A stretch of DNA of 22,997 nucleotides, taken from contig NW_014577187.1 in assembly GCF_000485595.1 (NCBI RefSeq), positions 177,116 through 200,112 of the forward strand, written 5' to 3'. A program made the position numbers and the translations under genes. Origin of the DNA: Priapulus caudatus (Eukaryota; Priapulida; Priapulimorpha; Priapulimorphida; Priapulidae). Below are positions 20,543-22,997 of this stretch, in pieces (within the stretch, counting starts at the first letter, position 1; every line of letters starts with the position of its first letter). The notes beneath the pieces were generated by a model. That model had not been told where the DNA came from. It did not search any database and was given only the letters and a program-made list of their open reading frames with translations.

Positions 20543-20746
20543 CATGAATAGTTTGCAGAGATCATTGACCTCTAAATCTGAAAATGACGCGCATTTTGTA
20601 ACTATGCAATATTAGGTAACTTATGGGTTGAAACTTGTGTCCGTCATTTTTGATATGTCATCAAGAAGTACTAATAACAAGAATCAACAATAAACACAAC
20701 TTTTTGTCAATTTGTTTGTACTGAAAAGCTGTCAAATGTGCTCGTC
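20543..20746 (-). repeat. Right terminal inverted repeat of the transposon
   Basis: Reverse complement of the left terminal repeat, with small indels. Confidence 0.75.
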
Positions 20747-21105
20747 ATATATCCGTCGTATATCAGATTATCAACATGGCTATTCAGGACTATATAATTC
20801 GACAGGTTTTATTTTATTTTCTGATTTGCGAATCGTGGAAGAAAACTCTCACATTTAGGGCGATAATTCCTTACCTATAGCTTGCTTGTTATAGTATTAC
20901 TGGGGTGATTGCTCCATTAGGAGAGGTTCCCAACTTTAACTGTTATTATGTCGTGCTATAAAAGAGGATATAAAGGGAAGGTGGGCAATGATATCATAGA
21001 TATCAAGGGGGGGTTAGATATGACAATAGATATCAAGGCCTATATATACGATATAAGATATTAGCTGTGAAGACGACAGGTGTTTCGTGGAGAGGTATCC
21101 CATGG
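20747..21105. other. Spacer without a supported gene
   Basis: AT-rich sequence. ATAGATATCAAG occurs twice near 20996 and 21025, within a short degenerate repeat. Nothing else is recognised. Confidence 0.5.
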
Positions 21106-21109
21106 CTCG

Positions 21110-21113
21110 CGTG

Positions 21114-21186
<73 letters not shown>

Positions 21187-21509
21187 TGTGCTGTGTGTGT
21201 GTGGCGTGCGTGTGTGTGATGTGTGTGGTGTTTATATGTTTACAAGTATAATATTTGCCATGTTTTATCGTATAGGCCCCATCTCGCTACGCATATAATG
21301 CGCTCTATATAACCGAGTCAGTTCGTGGTGAAATTCATAAATCCAGCCATCCGCTCATGGATAGTGTAATGAAGCGAGAAATGGCATGAGAGGTCGGAAA
21401 TTCATATTTGAAATGCTTAGGAATAGGGAGCATAGGCGATAGTGCACGAATATTGGAGAATTAGTTAGAGGGACAGACGATGTATAGAAGCGTCAACNGT
21501 GTAGTGTCG

Positions 21510-21557
<48 letters not shown>

Positions 21558-21968
21558 TGTGTGTGTGTGTGTGTGTGCGCGTTCGTCTGTGTGTGTGCGT
21601 GCGTGTGCGTGTGTGCTGTGTGTGTGCGTGTGCGTATGCGCGCGCGTGCGTGTGTGTGTGCGTGTGCGTGCGTGTGTCTGTGTGTGCGTGTGCGTGTACG
21701 TGTGTGTGTGTGTGTGTGTGTGTTTATATATGTTTACAAGTATAATATTTGCCATGTATTTATTGTATAGGCATCTCGCATACGATATAAGCGCTCTATA
21801 TAACCGAGTTCAGTTCGTGTAAACTATAAAATCCAGCCATCGCTCATGATAGTGTAATGAAGCAGAAATCATGAGAACGGAAATTAATATTGAAATGTAG
21901 GAATAGGGAGCATAAGCGATAGTGACACGAAATTAGTTAGAGGGACAACGATTATAGAAGCGTCTAAC
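21110..21968. repeat. Tandem duplication of (GT)n plus ~260-bp flank
   Basis: Copy 1 is a GT tract (21110-21230) plus flank (21231-21497). Copy 2 is a GTGC/GT tract (21510-21722) plus flank (21723-21968). The flanks begin TTTATATGTTTACAAGTATA and end near AGCGTC(T)AAC. They differ mostly by one-base gaps, nearly all in copy 2. An ambiguous base N stands at 21498, at the joint. Confidence 0.88.
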
Positions 21969-22107
21969 AGCACATTGAATAATTAACATCGCAATGCTTA
22001 GAAGATTGGTAAATATGCCAACGGCAGATGGGCGATTAGTTTAGAGGGCACAGAAGGTGTTAGATAGTAGCGAGCACGCAGTAGTGTGGGCTAAAATAAT
22101 TAGTCAC

Positions 22108-22460
22108 TGTTACGAAGCAACGCATGCAGAATAAACGTTACCGGGGACAGTTTGGCAGGCAGCCAAATACCAAAGGGTTGGGTTTGGACACGGTCCAAAC
22201 TGACGTAAGATAGACCAGTTGGTCACTCGTCATACTAATGTCCGACGCCGAACCAATGGGAGAGATAGCCGAAGCGGACGGCGAGGCGAGACGGGAAGCG
22301 CCCGACGGTAAGGGCACGCCCACGGGTATAAAGGGGGATGTGGAGAGAGAATGTGGCCGGTTATGACGAGAAAGTGCTGTGAGAAATAAAACAACGTTTT
22401 CCCTGTGACAATCCTACTGTTCGCTTTATAACCGACTTTAATTTATTCAATGCTACAATA
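22108..22460 (+). mobile_element. Possible LTR fragment or solo LTR
   Basis: TGTTACGAAG at 22108 opens a GC-richer block with TATAAA at 22327-22332 and AATAAA at 22385-22390, ending near GCTACA (about 22457). A promoter followed about 55 bp later by a polyadenylation signal is the layout of a retrotransposon LTR. No target duplication, primer site or coding region was found, so this is weak. The block also holds the inverted repeat GTTTGGAC/GTCCAAAC near 22183. Confidence 0.3.
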
Positions 22461-22559
22461 GCATTATCGCACCTGTCATTTCACGGTGACTCACCCAATG
22501 AACTCATGTCTACCTGCCATCCCGCGACTACCGGCTCGGTCACGTAGCCCCAACTGCCG

Positions 22560-22800
22560 AGAAAGAGAGAGAGAGAAGAGGAGGAAGGGGGGGGGGCAGT
22601 TTTCACGCACACCACGAGAAATGTGAATACATGACATGGTTATTGGCAGCCACCTTCCCAAAACACATTTTGGCACGTAGCTTTACGCTGCCCCAGGCAC
22701 GCAAACACACACACGCACACAGATATGCACGCATGCACGCACGCGCAAACGGATCCGCGCACGTACAAACATACACACACACACTAACATACACACATGG
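22560..22800. repeat. GA tract, G run and CA/GCAC microsatellite
   Basis: GA repeats at 22562-22585 and a G run near 22588-22596. After about 100 bp of ordinary sequence, CA/CGCA/TGCA repeats follow at 22700-22800. Confidence 0.85.
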
Positions 22801-22819
22801 AAGCATAAATTGATGGATG

Positions 22820-22916
22820 GTTGCATGGATTGATAGCTAAATTGATTGATAGGTAGATAGGTAGATTGATAGATAGATAGATAGATTGATTGATAGATAC
22901 ACAGATAGATAGATAA

Positions 22917-22997
<81 letters not shown>
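22820..22997. repeat. (GATA)n microsatellite, runs off the window end
   Basis: Interrupted GATA/GATT repeats from about 22820 become a pure GATA array from about 22905 to the last base. Total length unknown. Confidence 0.97.

Larger units (their letters stand above)
16421..20746. mobile_element. Decayed DNA transposon with ~200-bp terminal inverted repeats
   Basis: The left end (16421-16640) and the reverse complement of the right end (20543-20746) share GACGAGCA, AAACAAATTG, TTATTGTTGATTCTTGTT, ACTTCTTGATGACAT-like and ATGATCTCT/TTATCTCT blocks in the same order, through to TATTCAT. The full span is about 4.3 kb. No clear target duplication was found, so the outer limits are uncertain by some tens of bases. 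The interior carries a broken protein gene. I cannot name the superfamily from sequence alone. Confidence 0.75.

Noticed and set aside
21465-21822. Cys/Val/Arg-rich and His/Thr-rich open frames
   Set aside because: Products of the GT/GTGC microsatellite; also interrupted by an N.
22820-22997. Possible CRISPR-like or satellite array
   Set aside because: It is a simple tetranucleotide repeat without spacers.
1-22997. tRNA, rRNA or other structural RNA genes
   Set aside because: I looked for tRNA A/B-box patterns and rRNA-like conserved blocks and saw none I could support by eye.

Overview
The window looks like nuclear DNA of an invertebrate animal, most likely an arthropod. It is AT-rich and intron-bearing, and carries long CA/GT, GA, TA and GATA microsatellites. 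Its one long coding region encodes an Ig/FN3 receptor with DB modules, a domain known mainly from nematodes and arthropods. The compound GA/TA/CA tracts would suit an insect, perhaps hymenopteran, but this is not proven. There is no bacterial or viral gene layout.

Positions 1-11191 are a tandem array of one locus. Unit 1 (about 2619-8146) is the most complete. It holds (i) a predicted two-exon gene for a small secreted basic peptide on the plus strand, (ii) a second, weaker secreted-ORF candidate upstream of it, and (iii) a large intronless receptor-like gene on the minus strand, converging tail-to-tail with the peptide gene with about 27 bp between stop codons. Unit 2 (about 8150-11191) has lost almost the whole receptor body by an internal deletion and has gained a 692-bp PIF/Harbinger-like MITE. 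Unit 0 (1-1186) is cut by the window start; it keeps the peptide gene and only the last codons of the receptor. The peptide gene is intact in units 0 and 2. The receptor in unit 1 carries at least ten small frameshifts, but its domain order can be followed throughout: signal peptide, DB, FN3, DB, FN3, FN3, Ig, Ig, DB, FN3, TM, and a tail with NPGY and YESV motifs.

Positions 11192-16215 are mostly featureless AT-rich sequence. They contain a perfect palindrome (14488-14537), a possible first coding exon with a TATA box (14914-15125), and a GA/CA tract. At 16216-16363 a long inverted repeat encloses telomere-like TTAGGG repeats. Positions 16421-20746 are a decayed DNA transposon of about 4.3 kb with roughly 200-bp terminal inverted repeats. 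Inside it is a broken gene of a recurrent but poorly characterised invertebrate mobile-element protein family (DGY, EDDAD, EDTDILVL, GCDTTSGL, then a Cys-rich C-terminus). The rest (20747-22997) is microsatellite-rich, with a tandem duplication at 21.1-21.97 kb, a possible LTR fragment near 22.1-22.46 kb, and a GATA array that runs off the end.

The most interesting item is the array of secreted-peptide genes paired with an intronless receptor-like gene. I do not recognise the peptide. All gene models are by eye, from sequence alone.
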